Below, piece after piece: positions 12,951 through 21,391 of a stretch of 32,798 bases of DNA. The first letter of the stretch is position 1. Every line of letters starts with the position of its first letter. The notes below the pieces were generated by a model, which worked only from the letters and a program-made list of their open reading frames with translations, did not search any database and was not told the DNA's origin. Origin of the DNA: an uncultured Clostridia bacterium (GTDB lineage Bacteria > Bacillota > Clostridia > Oscillospirales > Oscillospiraceae); assembly GCA_937892865.1 (NCBI GenBank), contig CALBJG010000128.1, positions 1-32,798 of the forward strand, in the 5' to 3' direction. The position numbers and the translations under genes were made by a program.

Positions 12951-14183
12951 ATGGCAACTAATTACAAGCGTCTGCGGTTTGCCTGCTACACCACGGGACT
13001 CACTATGTCCGTAGTGGCAAACTTCCCGCCGATCTTGTTCTTAACATTCCGTTCTTTGTACGGTGTTTCCTATTCCCTGCTTGGGCTTTTGGTGCTGATC
13101 AATTATGTAACACAGTTATTGGTTGACTTGGCATTTTCCTTTTTTTCTCACAGATTCAACATTCCAAAAGCGGTAAAAAACACGCCCATAATCGCAGTGG
13201 TTGGTCTGCTACTCTATGCGGTATGGCCCATTTTGTTCCCCTCGGCTGTTTATCCGGGTTTGGTGATCGGCACGGTTATTTTTTCCGCCGCCGGCGGCTT
13301 TGCGGAAGTATTGATCAGTCCGGTGATCGCCGCAATTCCTGCAAAAGATCCCGATCGCGAAATGAGTAAACTCCATTCCGTTTATGCCTGGGGCGTTGTG
13401 GGTGTAGTGATCATTAGCACACTGTTTCTCCTGATCGGTGGAAAATACTGGCCGATTCTGTCCGTATTATTTGCTTTGATCCCGCTGGTTGCCGCAATTT
13501 TATTCCATGGCGTGACGCTTCCGCCTATGGAAACACCGGAAAAAGCCGGCGTTGCCTTGGATCTTCTGAAAAGCAGTGGCGTGTGGCTTTGCTTCGTAGC
13601 GATCTTCCTTGGTGGCGCAGCAGAATGCACGATGTCCCAGTGGGCTTCCGGATATTTGGAGCAAGCCATTGGGATACCCAAAGTATGGGGCGATATTTTT
13701 GGTGTTGCTATGTTTGCGTTAATGCTGGGTTTAGGCCGGACTCTATATGGCAAATATGGCAAGAATCTGAACCGTGTTCTTTTTGTCGGCGCGATCGCCA
13801 CAACACTGTGTTATCTTTTCGCAGCTGTAACGGACATACCGTTGATCGGTCTTTTAGCCTGCGCGCTCACCGGTTTCTTCACCGCCCAGTTTTGGCCCGG
13901 TAACCTGGTGATCGCATCGGAACGACATCCTGCCGGTGGTGTATTTATCTATGCATTTATGGCGGTAGGCGGTGACTTGGGCGCATCTCTCGGTCCCCAG
14001 TTCGTTGGTATGGCTACGGATTTTGTGATCGCAGATCCTGCATTGGCATCTATTGCGCAAAATCTCGGTTACAGCGCCGAACAATTAGGGTTAAAACTGG
14101 GTATGCTGGGTGGAATGTGCTTCCCACTTCTGGCGATCCTCGTTTTCTACATAAACGGGAAAAGAAAGACTCTGAATCCATAA
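12951..14183 (+). CDS. MFS transporter
   Basis: A 410-residue, about 12-helix major facilitator protein. Visible parts include the first helix region LTMSVVANFPPILFLTFRSLYGVSYSLLGLLVLINY, SFFSHRFNIPKA after helix 2, and AEVLISPVIAAIPAKDPDREMSKLHSVYAWGVVGV, a sugar/fucose-permease-like central segment. A charged loop before helix 7 divides the two halves. The substrate is unknown. ATG 12951 has GGGAGG upstream; the frame is open from 12822, across the promoter. Ten bases separate it from the nitroreductase-like gene, so transport and reduction of the same class of compound is possible. Confidence 0.9.
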   Translation: MATNYKRLRFACYTTGLTMSVVANFPPILFLTFRSLYGVSYSLLGLLVLINYVTQLLVDLAFSFFSHRFNIPKAVKNTPIIAVVGLLLYAVWPILFPSAVYPGLVIGTVIFSAAGGFAEVLISPVIAAIPAKDPDREMSKLHSVYAWGVVGVVIISTLFLLIGGKYWPILSVLFALIPLVAAILFHGVTLPPMETPEKAGVALDLLKSSGVWLCFVAIFLGGAAECTMSQWASGYLEQAIGIPKVWGDIFGVAMFALMLGLGRTLYGKYGKNLNRVLFVGAIATTLCYLFAAVTDIPLIGLLACALTGFFTAQFWPGNLVIASERHPAGGVFIYAFMAVGGDLGASLGPQFVGMATDFVIADPALASIAQNLGYSAEQLGLKLGMLGGMCFPLLAILVFYINGKRKTLNP

Positions 14184-14193
14184 GGTGATTATT

Positions 14194-14754
14194 ATGAATG
14201 TATATGATACCAACAAGCAACGGCGTACCATTCGGAAGTTTAAACAAACGCCCATTTCTCCGGAGGTTTTAGAAAAACTTGTTGACGCTGCAAGGATCTG
14301 TCCCAGTGCCGCCAATCTGCAGCCGTTGCGGTATAAGATCGTTCACGGCGCTGCCTGCTCTGATCTTTTCCCCCTTTTGCGGTGGGCCGGCTATTTGGAG
14401 GATGGCGCGCCGAAACCGGGTGAAGAACCCACTGCCTATATTGTGATCGTCCAAGATCTTTCCTGCCGAAAAGCCGACGCGTCCCTGGATGCCGGCGCCG
14501 CCGCAATGACCATAAACCTTTGCGCCCAGGAATTGGAGATCGGCTGCTGCTGGATCGGCTCGTTTGACCGGGAGGCAGTCAATAACCTCTATCAGTTTAA
14601 AGAAGACAAAAAAGTTCTGCTGGTCATCGCCCTTGGACATCCGGCGCAAGAAAGTTGCTGTGTTCCCGTAGACGCAGGCAACATCCGCTATTATCTGAAC
14701 GAGGAAAATACGCTGTGTGTTCCTAAAAGGGATCTTAACAACATTTTGCTTTAA
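14194..14754 (+). CDS. Nitroreductase family protein
   Basis: A 186-residue flavoprotein with the nitroreductase N-terminal site RRTIRKFKQTPISPEVLEKLVDAARICPSAANLQPLRY. It also has DAGAAAMTINLCAQELEIGCCWIGSF in the middle and the VIALGHPAQE motif near the end. The two Cys in GCCW are family-typical. It is longer than and only distantly like the enzyme at 10351. ATG 14194 with AAGGTG upstream is preferred over GTG 14185, which lies inside the ribosome site. It follows the MFS gene by 10 bp and precedes a lipoprotein gene by 15 bp, so all three likely share the promoter at 12898. Confidence 0.92.
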   Translation: MNVYDTNKQRRTIRKFKQTPISPEVLEKLVDAARICPSAANLQPLRYKIVHGAACSDLFPLLRWAGYLEDGAPKPGEEPTAYIVIVQDLSCRKADASLDAGAAAMTINLCAQELEIGCCWIGSFDREAVNNLYQFKEDKKVLLVIALGHPAQESCCVPVDAGNIRYYLNEENTLCVPKRDLNNILL

Positions 14755-14769
14755 ACAAGGAGGAATTGT

Positions 14770-16179
14770 ATGCGACCGAAGTTCTTGTGGCTGATTATAA
14801 TCGCGTTGCTTTGTTCCCTTGTCGGTTGTGCTTCAAAAAACGATGTTCCTGATGAAACCTCTGCCCCACCTGCAGATCCCATAACCGTTTACAAAACTGC
14901 CGCAGAAAGCGCAGATAAACTGAAAGATATGGCTTTGATCGCTTCTGTAAGAGAAACGATCACCGCAGGGCAAGAGGTCTATGTACAGCAAATTCGCCAG
15001 AATCTGCTGTACAACGACTATGGCACGGATCAGATGGTCGCCCGACAAACAGAGGCGCGCAGTTACGGAGATTATCAGGTTGCTGTAGAATCTGCGTTCC
15101 GGAACGGTGTCTGTTATTTTAACGTATCCGATGCCAATTATCAGGCGGAGATGTCTGCCGAAGATTACTGCAAAATGTATGTCCCGGCGGTACTTTTCCA
15201 CGCAGATCTGTATGAGGGCATTACAACAAATTCGGACGGAAAAACAACTGTTTTTTCCTTTTCCAAGGCAACGGATGTGGAAGACTGGGCTGCGCCGGAA
15301 AATGCGGAGCTTTTGGATGCGTACGGAACTGCAGTTGTAAACGGAGACAACCGTTTGGTATCCAGTAACTATTCTGTTCGTTATCAACACGAAGGACGCA
15401 CCTTCACAAAGACTGTTTCTGTAAGCATTAACCCGGTCAAGCCCCAGATCACTTTCCCGGATACCAGCAAATATATTCCCCTTTCTCTGCCGCAAGCGCC
15501 CATTTTTATGGAGCAGGCAGTCGGCTATCTGATGCAGACAAAACGCGCCACTTCCGTCACCACTGAAAAAGTCATCTGCGAGGTCTTTGGAGATACTCGG
15601 ACACAGACAACACTGCTGAATATGTACGAAGATGACAATGCATACTGCGCGCAACTGGACATCAGCACCACGCTGGAAAACCCCGGTCGCGTTGATACCG
15701 TCACTACGCAGAGCCAGCGCATTCGCTACAAAGATGGCATTTATGCCACCACGGTAAACGGCGTAACTACAGAGAATAATGCTGTCACCAAAGAGCAAAT
15801 GCATATTTATTGCCAGGACTATCTGCTCAGCACGATCCTGATGTCCAAATATATGGATTCTATCCAAATCAAACAAGATGATAAAGTATATAAGATCACC
15901 TTCACCGCAAATGAGGAAATGGCTAAAATGATGCGTCAATATGCCTGCGAAACCCTGTATGGTGATGCTTCTGTTTTAGATGAATTGGCAGATTCCTACA
16001 AAACCGACAAAATGGCCGGATATGTCACCATCGATGTAAAAACGCTGGTCCCAGTATCTTCCGGTATTCAATACACCGGCATCCATCAAATCAACGGTGT
16101 TTCCTACTCGCTGATTTTTGAAACGGATCAAACCTATACGATACCAAGCGACACCGCTTACAGTACCATCAACCCATAA
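14770..16179 (+). CDS. Lipoprotein with a duplicated unknown domain
   Basis: A 469-residue exported lipoprotein: a basic start, a hydrophobic core LWLIIIALLCSLVGC with lipobox LVGC (Cys20), then a Ser/Pro/Ala-rich linker. Two similar halves follow, about residues 36-230 and 243-465. Each has a helix at its start, beta strands, a (R/K)-(N/D)-G-(V/I)-x-Y block, a helix around EDY or KEQMHIYCQDY, and a closing beta sheet with a GY/SYSVRY or IQYTG strand. The plan resembles the LolA/LppX-like half-barrels that hold hydrophobic ligands, but I cannot assign a family. Ribosome site AAGGAGG. It is last in the MFS-nitroreductase operon and ends at a strong terminator. Confidence 0.8.
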   Translation: MRPKFLWLIIIALLCSLVGCASKNDVPDETSAPPADPITVYKTAAESADKLKDMALIASVRETITAGQEVYVQQIRQNLLYNDYGTDQMVARQTEARSYGDYQVAVESAFRNGVCYFNVSDANYQAEMSAEDYCKMYVPAVLFHADLYEGITTNSDGKTTVFSFSKATDVEDWAAPENAELLDAYGTAVVNGDNRLVSSNYSVRYQHEGRTFTKTVSVSINPVKPQITFPDTSKYIPLSLPQAPIFMEQAVGYLMQTKRATSVTTEKVICEVFGDTRTQTTLLNMYEDDNAYCAQLDISTTLENPGRVDTVTTQSQRIRYKDGIYATTVNGVTTENNAVTKEQMHIYCQDYLLSTILMSKYMDSIQIKQDDKVYKITFTANEEMAKMMRQYACETLYGDASVLDELADSYKTDKMAGYVTIDVKTLVPVSSGIQYTGIHQINGVSYSLIFETDQTYTIPSDTAYSTINP

Positions 16180-16183
16180 AAGC

Positions 16184-16214
16184 AACGCCCGAAACGAATT
16201 CGTTTCGGGCGTTT
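16184..16214. terminator. Bidirectional terminator
   Basis: A perfect 13-bp palindromic stem AACGCCCGAAACG 16184-16196 with 16201-16213 has a 4-base loop. It separates the lipoprotein gene from the convergent mtnN. Confidence 0.88.
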
Positions 16215-16217
16215 ATG

Positions 16218-16916
16218 TTATTGACACAGTAATTTTGCAAGGGTTGCGGTAACAGCCGCGCATCGCCGGGCGGCAATGGCCTCAAAGGTGGGATAGTCCA
16301 TTTCTGCAGAGTTATCCGCCTTATCAGAGATCGCCCGCAGGATCACAAAGGGGCAACCGTTGCGCCATGCCGTATGGGCAATGGCAGCGCCCTCCATTTC
16401 AGTACACAATGCGCCGGTGTTTTCAATAATTTTCTCTTTTTGCTCTTTCTCGCAAATAAACTGATCGCCGCTTGCAACTCTTCCGATTCGGGAATGACCG
16501 GCATGGATCTGCTCAGCAGCGGCAGATGCCAACCCAATCAGTTTTTCATCCGCCGGGAAAGCCAGGGTATCCAATCCCGGAACCTGACCAACGGGATATC
16601 CCAGGGCATGCACACTAAAATCGTGGTGCATTGCATCTTTACTGATCACAAAATCCCCAATGTCCAGTTCTGCGCACAGAGAACCTGCCACGCCGGTATT
16701 CACGATATGGGTTACACAAAACAGATCGCACAGCACCTGAACGCACATTGCAGCATTTACTTTGCCGATACCACACTGTACCACAACACAAGGAAGCCCC
16801 TCCAAAACGCCATCGTAAAATGCCATTCCTGCTTTTTCCGTAACGGAACATTCTGTCATTTGTTCTTTTAAAATGTCTACTTCAACGGTCATTGCGCCGA
16901 TAATACCAAGTTTCAT
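16218..16916 (-). CDS. mtnN: 5'-methylthioadenosine/S-adenosylhomocysteine nucleosidase
   Basis: A 232-residue cytoplasmic enzyme that cleaves adenine from S-adenosylhomocysteine and methylthioadenosine. Family sites are present: GIIGAMTVEVDILKEQM with the early Glu, VVQCGIGKVNAAM, NTGVAGSL, and the catalytic region CTEMEGAAIAH and ILRAISDKAD with the general-acid Asp. Length is normal. It lies 12 bp after luxS, which uses the S-ribosylhomocysteine it makes. Together they recycle homocysteine and release the AI-2 precursor. Confidence 0.96.
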   Translation of the reverse strand: MKLGIIGAMTVEVDILKEQMTECSVTEKAGMAFYDGVLEGLPCVVVQCGIGKVNAAMCVQVLCDLFCVTHIVNTGVAGSLCAELDIGDFVISKDAMHHDFSVHALGYPVGQVPGLDTLAFPADEKLIGLASAAAEQIHAGHSRIGRVASGDQFICEKEQKEKIIENTGALCTEMEGAAIAHTAWRNGCPFVILRAISDKADNSAEMDYPTFEAIAARRCAAVTATLAKLLCQ

Positions 16917-16928
16917 TGCTGATCCTCC

Positions 16929-17405
16929 TTACTGTGGATAGACAAAGCGATCATCTGAAGCCTTCTCCAGCAGATCAGCATATCGCTTGCCCCAGTATTT
17001 TGCCATAGGCAGATTCATATCCAGATAATTGCCGCAATCTCTTGCGCTTGCGCCCGGAATTTCTCCCTCAAATTTTTCCACAAACCGGAAGCACTCTGTA
17101 ACAAGGGATTTGACAGTGAAAGAATCATAGTCCCCTGCCAGCAGCAGATAGAAGCCGGTGCGGCAGCCCATCGGGCCAAAATACAACACTTTCTCTTTCC
17201 ACTTTGGCTCATTGCGCAAATAGGTTGCCGCCAAATGTTCAATGGTGTGGATCTCCGCCGTGTTCAGCACCGGCTCTTCATTTGGACTTGTTAAACGCAA
17301 GTCAAAAGTTGTAACGGTTTCAGCGCCCACCCGATCCTTTCGGGACACATAGAGACCCGGTTGCAGGCGAATATGGTCAATGGTAAAGCTGGTTATTTTC
17401 TCCAT
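16929..17405 (-). CDS. luxS: S-ribosylhomocysteine lyase (AI-2 synthase)
   Basis: A 158-residue metalloenzyme that splits S-ribosylhomocysteine into homocysteine and DPD, the AI-2 precursor. The metal ligands are His53 and His57 in HTIEH and Cys124 in ARDCGNYLDM. The catalytic Cys81 sits in GPMGCRTGFYLL. Glu56 is the usual base. ATG 17405 has AGGAGG upstream and gives the family start; the frame is open to 17504 but that part contains the promoter. It is first in the luxS-mtnN operon. Confidence 0.97.
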   Translation of the reverse strand: MEKITSFTIDHIRLQPGLYVSRKDRVGAETVTTFDLRLTSPNEEPVLNTAEIHTIEHLAATYLRNEPKWKEKVLYFGPMGCRTGFYLLLAGDYDSFTVKSLVTECFRFVEKFEGEIPGASARDCGNYLDMNLPMAKYWGKRYADLLEKASDDRFVYPQ

Positions 17406-17432
17406 AGCAGCCTCCTGATATTTTCTTTCTGT

Positions 17433-17461
17433 ATCATACTCCAAAACATTGTTTGTTGCAA
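17433..17461 (-). promoter_or_regulatory. Promoter for luxS-mtnN
   Basis: On the minus strand TTGCAA (17456-17461), a 17-bp spacer, TATGAT (17433-17438). Confidence 0.75.
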
Positions 17462-17510
17462 GGAAAATCTTATATATCTTTTCTCTGCGACAGGATCTGA
17501 CCAAATTCTC

Positions 17511-17539
17511 TTGCTTTTTTCACATAATATCGGTATAAT
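17511..17539 (+). promoter_or_regulatory. Promoter for the NodB-fold gene
   Basis: TTGCTT 17511-17516, a 17-bp spacer, TATAAT 17534-17539. Confidence 0.75.
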
Positions 17540-17583
17540 ACCAATATTAATGGAATATTTTCCCCGGAAAGGTGGTTATTTCT

Positions 17584-19008
17584 ATGGACGAAATGCAAAA
17601 TCAACCCACAAATCCCCGGCGCAGACGGCGTTCCCAATTAGAAGTTTTCAAGGAGGCATACCTCCCTGCGATCATCGCTGCTGTTGCGATTCTTTTGATC
17701 GTTGTCTTCATTATCGGTTCTATTTCCAGATCGATCCAGGCAAAGAAGACTGCTTTGGAAGAAAGTCAAAAGGCATCCATTGCCGAGGAACAGAAACTCA
17801 CCAAGTTGACGCAAGAAGCAGAAGATCTGATCCAACGGGCAGACCTTTTAGCCTCCGAATATGATTATGACGGCGCACTGGCGCTTTTGGACACATTCAG
17901 CGGTGATGAAACCCGTTTTGAGATCCTTACACAGAAGCGGGCAGAACTGGAAGATGCCAAGAGTCAGATGGTCCTTTGGGAAGATCCCAACAATGTGTTA
18001 AATCTTTCCTTCCAAATGCTGATCGCTGATGCTTCCCGCGCCTTTTCCAATGCAAGTTACGGCACAGCATATAACCGCAATTTTATCACCACTGATGAAT
18101 TCTCCCTGATCTTACAGCAGTTATACACCAACGGTTATGTGCTGGTGGATATGGACGATTTTGTTTCCGCAGAGATGGATGATCTGGGTGAGATTACATA
18201 CAAAACAAAACCGCTGTATCTGCCAATTGGCAAAAAACCGCTGATGATCACCCAGACCCAGGTGAATTACTACACCTATATGATCGACGGTGACGGTGAC
18301 AAATTCCCCGATAAGGACGGCGCCGGTTTCGCCAGCAAGTTGATACTGAATGATGCCGGTGAGATCACCTGCCAGATGGTGGATGCTGACGGCAACACCA
18401 TTACCGGCGACTATGATCTTGTCCCCATTTTGGAGACATTTATCGCCAACAATCCGGATTTCTCCTACCGTGGTGCAAGAGCAACGCTGGCTGTCAGCGG
18501 TTATGACGGCGTGTTCGGTTACAGAACCAACGCTTCTGCAAAAAATCATCTGGATGAAATGGCATACGAAGAAGAGATCTACGGCGCCCAGGAAATCGTA
18601 GATGCCCTGCGGCAAATGGGTTATCAGATCGCTTGCTACACTTATGGCAACGAAGCCTACGGTGAAATGACCGCCGATCAGATCCGTGCAGATCTCAGCG
18701 GTTGGTCCTCTGAAGTTTCCCCTGTTCTGGGCGAGGTAAACACCATCGTATTTGCGCAAAACAGCGACATCAGCACCGGCGCAATCTACAGTGGTGAAAA
18801 GTATGAGATCCTTCGTGATGCGGGCTTCTGCTACTACATTGGCTTTAGCGCAGAAGGCGCTTGCTGGACAAACATCGCTGTTGATTATGTTCGTATGGGC
18901 AGATTGATGGTCAGCGGCAGTAATATTGCCCATCATCCCGAATGGTTCAGCGGTGTCTTTGATGCCACCTCTATTTTGGATTCCACCCGCGGCGATGTGC
19001 CTGCCTAA
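17584..19008 (+). CDS. Membrane-anchored polysaccharide deacetylase-like protein
   Basis: A 474-residue protein. A basic N-terminus (RRRRRSQ) is followed by one membrane helix at about 28-52 and a coiled-coil-prone stretch to about 95. An extracellular domain resembles Clostridia proteins of the NodB polysaccharide deacetylase fold: an FSNASYGTAYNRNFITTDEFSLILQQLYTNGYVLVD start, the KPLMITQTQVNYYTYM strand, and an RGARATLAVSGYDGVFGYRT core. The usual metal-binding Asp pair is replaced by T-Q-T-Q (223-226), and the His-rich motif reads C-Y-T-Y-G-N (351-356), so it is probably not an active deacetylase. ATG 17584 has GAAAGGTGG upstream; GTG 17572 lies within that site. Confidence 0.78.
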   Translation: MDEMQNQPTNPRRRRRSQLEVFKEAYLPAIIAAVAILLIVVFIIGSISRSIQAKKTALEESQKASIAEEQKLTKLTQEAEDLIQRADLLASEYDYDGALALLDTFSGDETRFEILTQKRAELEDAKSQMVLWEDPNNVLNLSFQMLIADASRAFSNASYGTAYNRNFITTDEFSLILQQLYTNGYVLVDMDDFVSAEMDDLGEITYKTKPLYLPIGKKPLMITQTQVNYYTYMIDGDGDKFPDKDGAGFASKLILNDAGEITCQMVDADGNTITGDYDLVPILETFIANNPDFSYRGARATLAVSGYDGVFGYRTNASAKNHLDEMAYEEEIYGAQEIVDALRQMGYQIACYTYGNEAYGEMTADQIRADLSGWSSEVSPVLGEVNTIVFAQNSDISTGAIYSGEKYEILRDAGFCYYIGFSAEGACWTNIAVDYVRMGRLMVSGSNIAHHPEWFSGVFDATSILDSTRGDVPA

Positions 19009-19020
19009 TTGCATATGATA

Positions 19021-19049
19021 AGCCGGGAGTTCTGCTCCCGGCTTTTTTC
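19021..19049 (+). terminator. Rho-independent terminator
   Basis: A 9-bp stem AGCCGGGAG 19021-19029 with 19035-19043 has a 5-base loop and TTTTTT. It ends the NodB-fold gene. Confidence 0.9.
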
Positions 19050-19050
19050 C

Positions 19051-19079
19051 TTGCATTTTCTGTTTATGAGTGGTACAGT
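19051..19079 (+). promoter_or_regulatory. Promoter for the transglutaminase-like gene
   Basis: TTGCAT 19051-19056, a 17-bp spacer, TACAGT 19074-19079. It starts directly after the preceding terminator. Confidence 0.6.
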
Positions 19080-19112
19080 AAGAATAGGATTACAATTAAA
19101 GGAGAGATGGTA

Positions 19113-21347
19113 ATGAAAGTTAAGCGTTGGTTACCGGCTTTATTGGTTTTGATCCTTTTGGTCGGCTGTATGACATACACGGTCTTTGCTGCCAGCGAAG
19201 ACACGACACCGGTCGCACACAGAGTCGACTATATGCCCGACCCCCGGCAGCCGGATACATATGAACCTTCTGTATTTTTCGGTGACGGCAGTGAAATTCC
19301 TGAACCTTCCGTGTACCATACAACCGTTGAAGATGCTGCCGCTGATCTGCGTAGTCATTTGGAAAACCGGGAAGCGGTTATCGGCATAGGATTTCAAACC
19401 GCTTCCGGTGATTTTGATAAGCGGTTAGAGGTATTTAATAAAGCGCTGGAACACACCGGTGTCCCCACCCAAGGTGATTACCTGGCTTATCAGCACGGCG
19501 CGTACCGCTATGGTTATAGTTACTATGTCCAGGGTGGCATTTACTATGTGACACTTTCCTATGAGATGACCTACTATACCACCGCCCAGCAAGAGGCGCA
19601 GGTGGATGCTGCTGTAGATGCGCTACTGGACGAGTTGGATGTATACGATGCAGGTGATTACGAAAAAATCCGCGCCGTTTATGACTATATGTGCGCTAAC
19701 ATCACCTACGACTACGACGGTCTTGAGATATACAAACAAGACAATTCCTACAAGAAAATATACACCGCCTATGCCGCGTTGATCGATGGTACCGCTGTCT
19801 GCCAAGGTTATGCCAATCTGTTCTACCGGCTGGTACTGGAACTGGGTGTGGACAGCCGTATCATTTCCGGTCTTGGAAACGGCGGTGGTCACGCCTGGAA
19901 TATCGTAGAACTGGACAATCTTTACTATGATGTGGACGCCACCTGGGATGCTACCCGAAAGCAGGCCGATCAAGTTTACGAATTTTTCCTGCGGTGTGAT
20001 GCGAATTTCGGAGACCACACCCGTGACGCAGAATTTACTACCGAAGAATTCAATGCTGCTTATCCTATGAGCGATGCGGATTATTACTATTTGATCGACT
20101 CCGGAATGATCGGTGCAAATATCGCCTGGACCTTGGGTTCTGACTACCAATTGAACGTTTCCGGTAATGGGGCGATTACAGAAAGACCTTGGGAGAATTA
20201 TTATTATGTAATCGAATCGATTATGATTTCGCCGGGTATTACGGATATTGGCAAACAGGGCTTCCTTAGTTTCTATGAACTGCATACAATTACGATTCCC
20301 GCAAGCGTAACAAATGTTGATTGGGCTGCTTTCTACGCCTGCAACAATTTGCAAACAGTTATCTACGGCGGCACAAAGGAAAAATGGGACCAGATCACCG
20401 TTTCCGATTATAACGAGAATTTGACCAGTGCCACGATCCTTTACACCGGTGAGATCAAATTATCCGGCGCTGCGCCCACCTTATACGACAATATTGCAAT
20501 GAACTATAAGGTAAACAAAACAAAGTTTGACAGTTTTGGAATAACCGATCCCTATGTGGTGGTGACCTTTAACGGCGTTGAAACCACCATCACCGATTAT
20601 ACTGTCAGCCAAGATGGCACCCAGTATATATTCCCATTCTACAACATTGCTCCCAACCAAATGAACGATACGCTAACTGCCGTACTCTATGCTACTTACG
20701 GCGGCAATGTATACGCCGGCAAGCCTAAAGATTACAGTGTGGCTGAATACTGTTACAACCAATTAAGCAAATGCAGTGATGATGCTTATGCAGAATTCCG
20801 TACACTGCTGGTCGACCTGCTGAACTACGGTGCTGTATCGCAGCAATTTACAAAATACAACACTGAAAAATTGGTAAATGCCGATCTGACACCTGCCCAG
20901 AAGAACTGGGGGACGAACGCAAGCCGCAATTATACAAATATTCAGACCACCAAGTATACGGTAATCGATAATCCCACAGTTAGTTGGAAAGGCGGCGGTC
21001 TTCTGCTAAATGACTCCATCGTTATGCGCTTTAAGTTTGAAACAGACTCTTTGGACGGTTTAAGTTTCAAAGTAGAAAGCGACAACAACACATGGACGAT
21101 CAACAATATCAGCGTAGAAAACGGCACCAATTATATTTATTTCAGAGGTCTCAATGCCGCGCAAATGAGCAATGAGGTGCGCTTAACAGCTTACAGAAAC
21201 GGTGTGCCTGTAAGTAACACCGTCCTCTACAGCATTGAATCTTACGCTGCGCAAAAAGTCAAAGACACCACAACAGATTATTTGGCAGAATTGGTTGACG
21301 CTATGATGAAATACGGCGACAGCGCCAAAGCATTTATTACACCTTAA
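19113..21347 (+). CDS. Exported transglutaminase-like protein with LRR_5 segment
   Basis: A 744-residue secreted protein. The signal peptide MKVKRWLPALLVLILLVGC continues to TVFAAS: either lipoprotein cleavage before Cys19 or type I cleavage after VFA near residue 26. Residues about 170-300 form a transglutaminase-like cysteine-peptidase domain with an intact triad: Cys230 (AVCQGYA), His260 (GGHAWN) and Asp275 (VDATW). Next is a short BspA-type leucine-rich segment (ITDIGKQGF to NNLQTVIYGGTKEKWDQI, about 370-430). Two similar beta-rich C-terminal domains then begin at LYDNIAMNYKV and LLNDSIVMRFKF. It may process or crosslink surface proteins or peptides. ATG 19113 is preferred to ATG 19107, which is too close to AAGGAGAG. 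Confidence 0.85.
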   Translation: MKVKRWLPALLVLILLVGCMTYTVFAASEDTTPVAHRVDYMPDPRQPDTYEPSVFFGDGSEIPEPSVYHTTVEDAAADLRSHLENREAVIGIGFQTASGDFDKRLEVFNKALEHTGVPTQGDYLAYQHGAYRYGYSYYVQGGIYYVTLSYEMTYYTTAQQEAQVDAAVDALLDELDVYDAGDYEKIRAVYDYMCANITYDYDGLEIYKQDNSYKKIYTAYAALIDGTAVCQGYANLFYRLVLELGVDSRIISGLGNGGGHAWNIVELDNLYYDVDATWDATRKQADQVYEFFLRCDANFGDHTRDAEFTTEEFNAAYPMSDADYYYLIDSGMIGANIAWTLGSDYQLNVSGNGAITERPWENYYYVIESIMISPGITDIGKQGFLSFYELHTITIPASVTNVDWAAFYACNNLQTVIYGGTKEKWDQITVSDYNENLTSATILYTGEIKLSGAAPTLYDNIAMNYKVNKTKFDSFGITDPYVVVTFNGVETTITDYTVSQDGTQYIFPFYNIAPNQMNDTLTAVLYATYGGNVYAGKPKDYSVAEYCYNQLSKCSDDAYAEFRTLLVDLLNYGAVSQQFTKYNTEKLVNADLTPAQKNWGTNASRNYTNIQTTKYTVIDNPTVSWKGGGLLLNDSIVMRFKFETDSLDGLSFKVESDNNTWTINNISVENGTNYIYFRGLNAAQMSNEVRLTAYRNGVPVSNTVLYSIESYAAQKVKDTTTDYLAELVDAMMKYGDSAKAFITP

Positions 21348-21348
21348 C

Positions 21349-21387
21349 AAACATCCCCGATGCATATGCATCGGGGATGTTTTTGTT
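21349..21387. terminator. Bidirectional terminator
   Basis: A long palindrome is centred at 21365-21366 (arms with core ACATCCCCGATGCA) and followed by TTTTTG. It separates the transglutaminase-like gene from the convergent uvrB. Confidence 0.88.
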
Positions 21388-21391
21388 TCTT

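Noticed and set aside
14185..14193. GTG at 14185 as start of the second nitroreductase
   Set aside because: It lies within the AAGGTG ribosome site; ATG 14194 is properly spaced.
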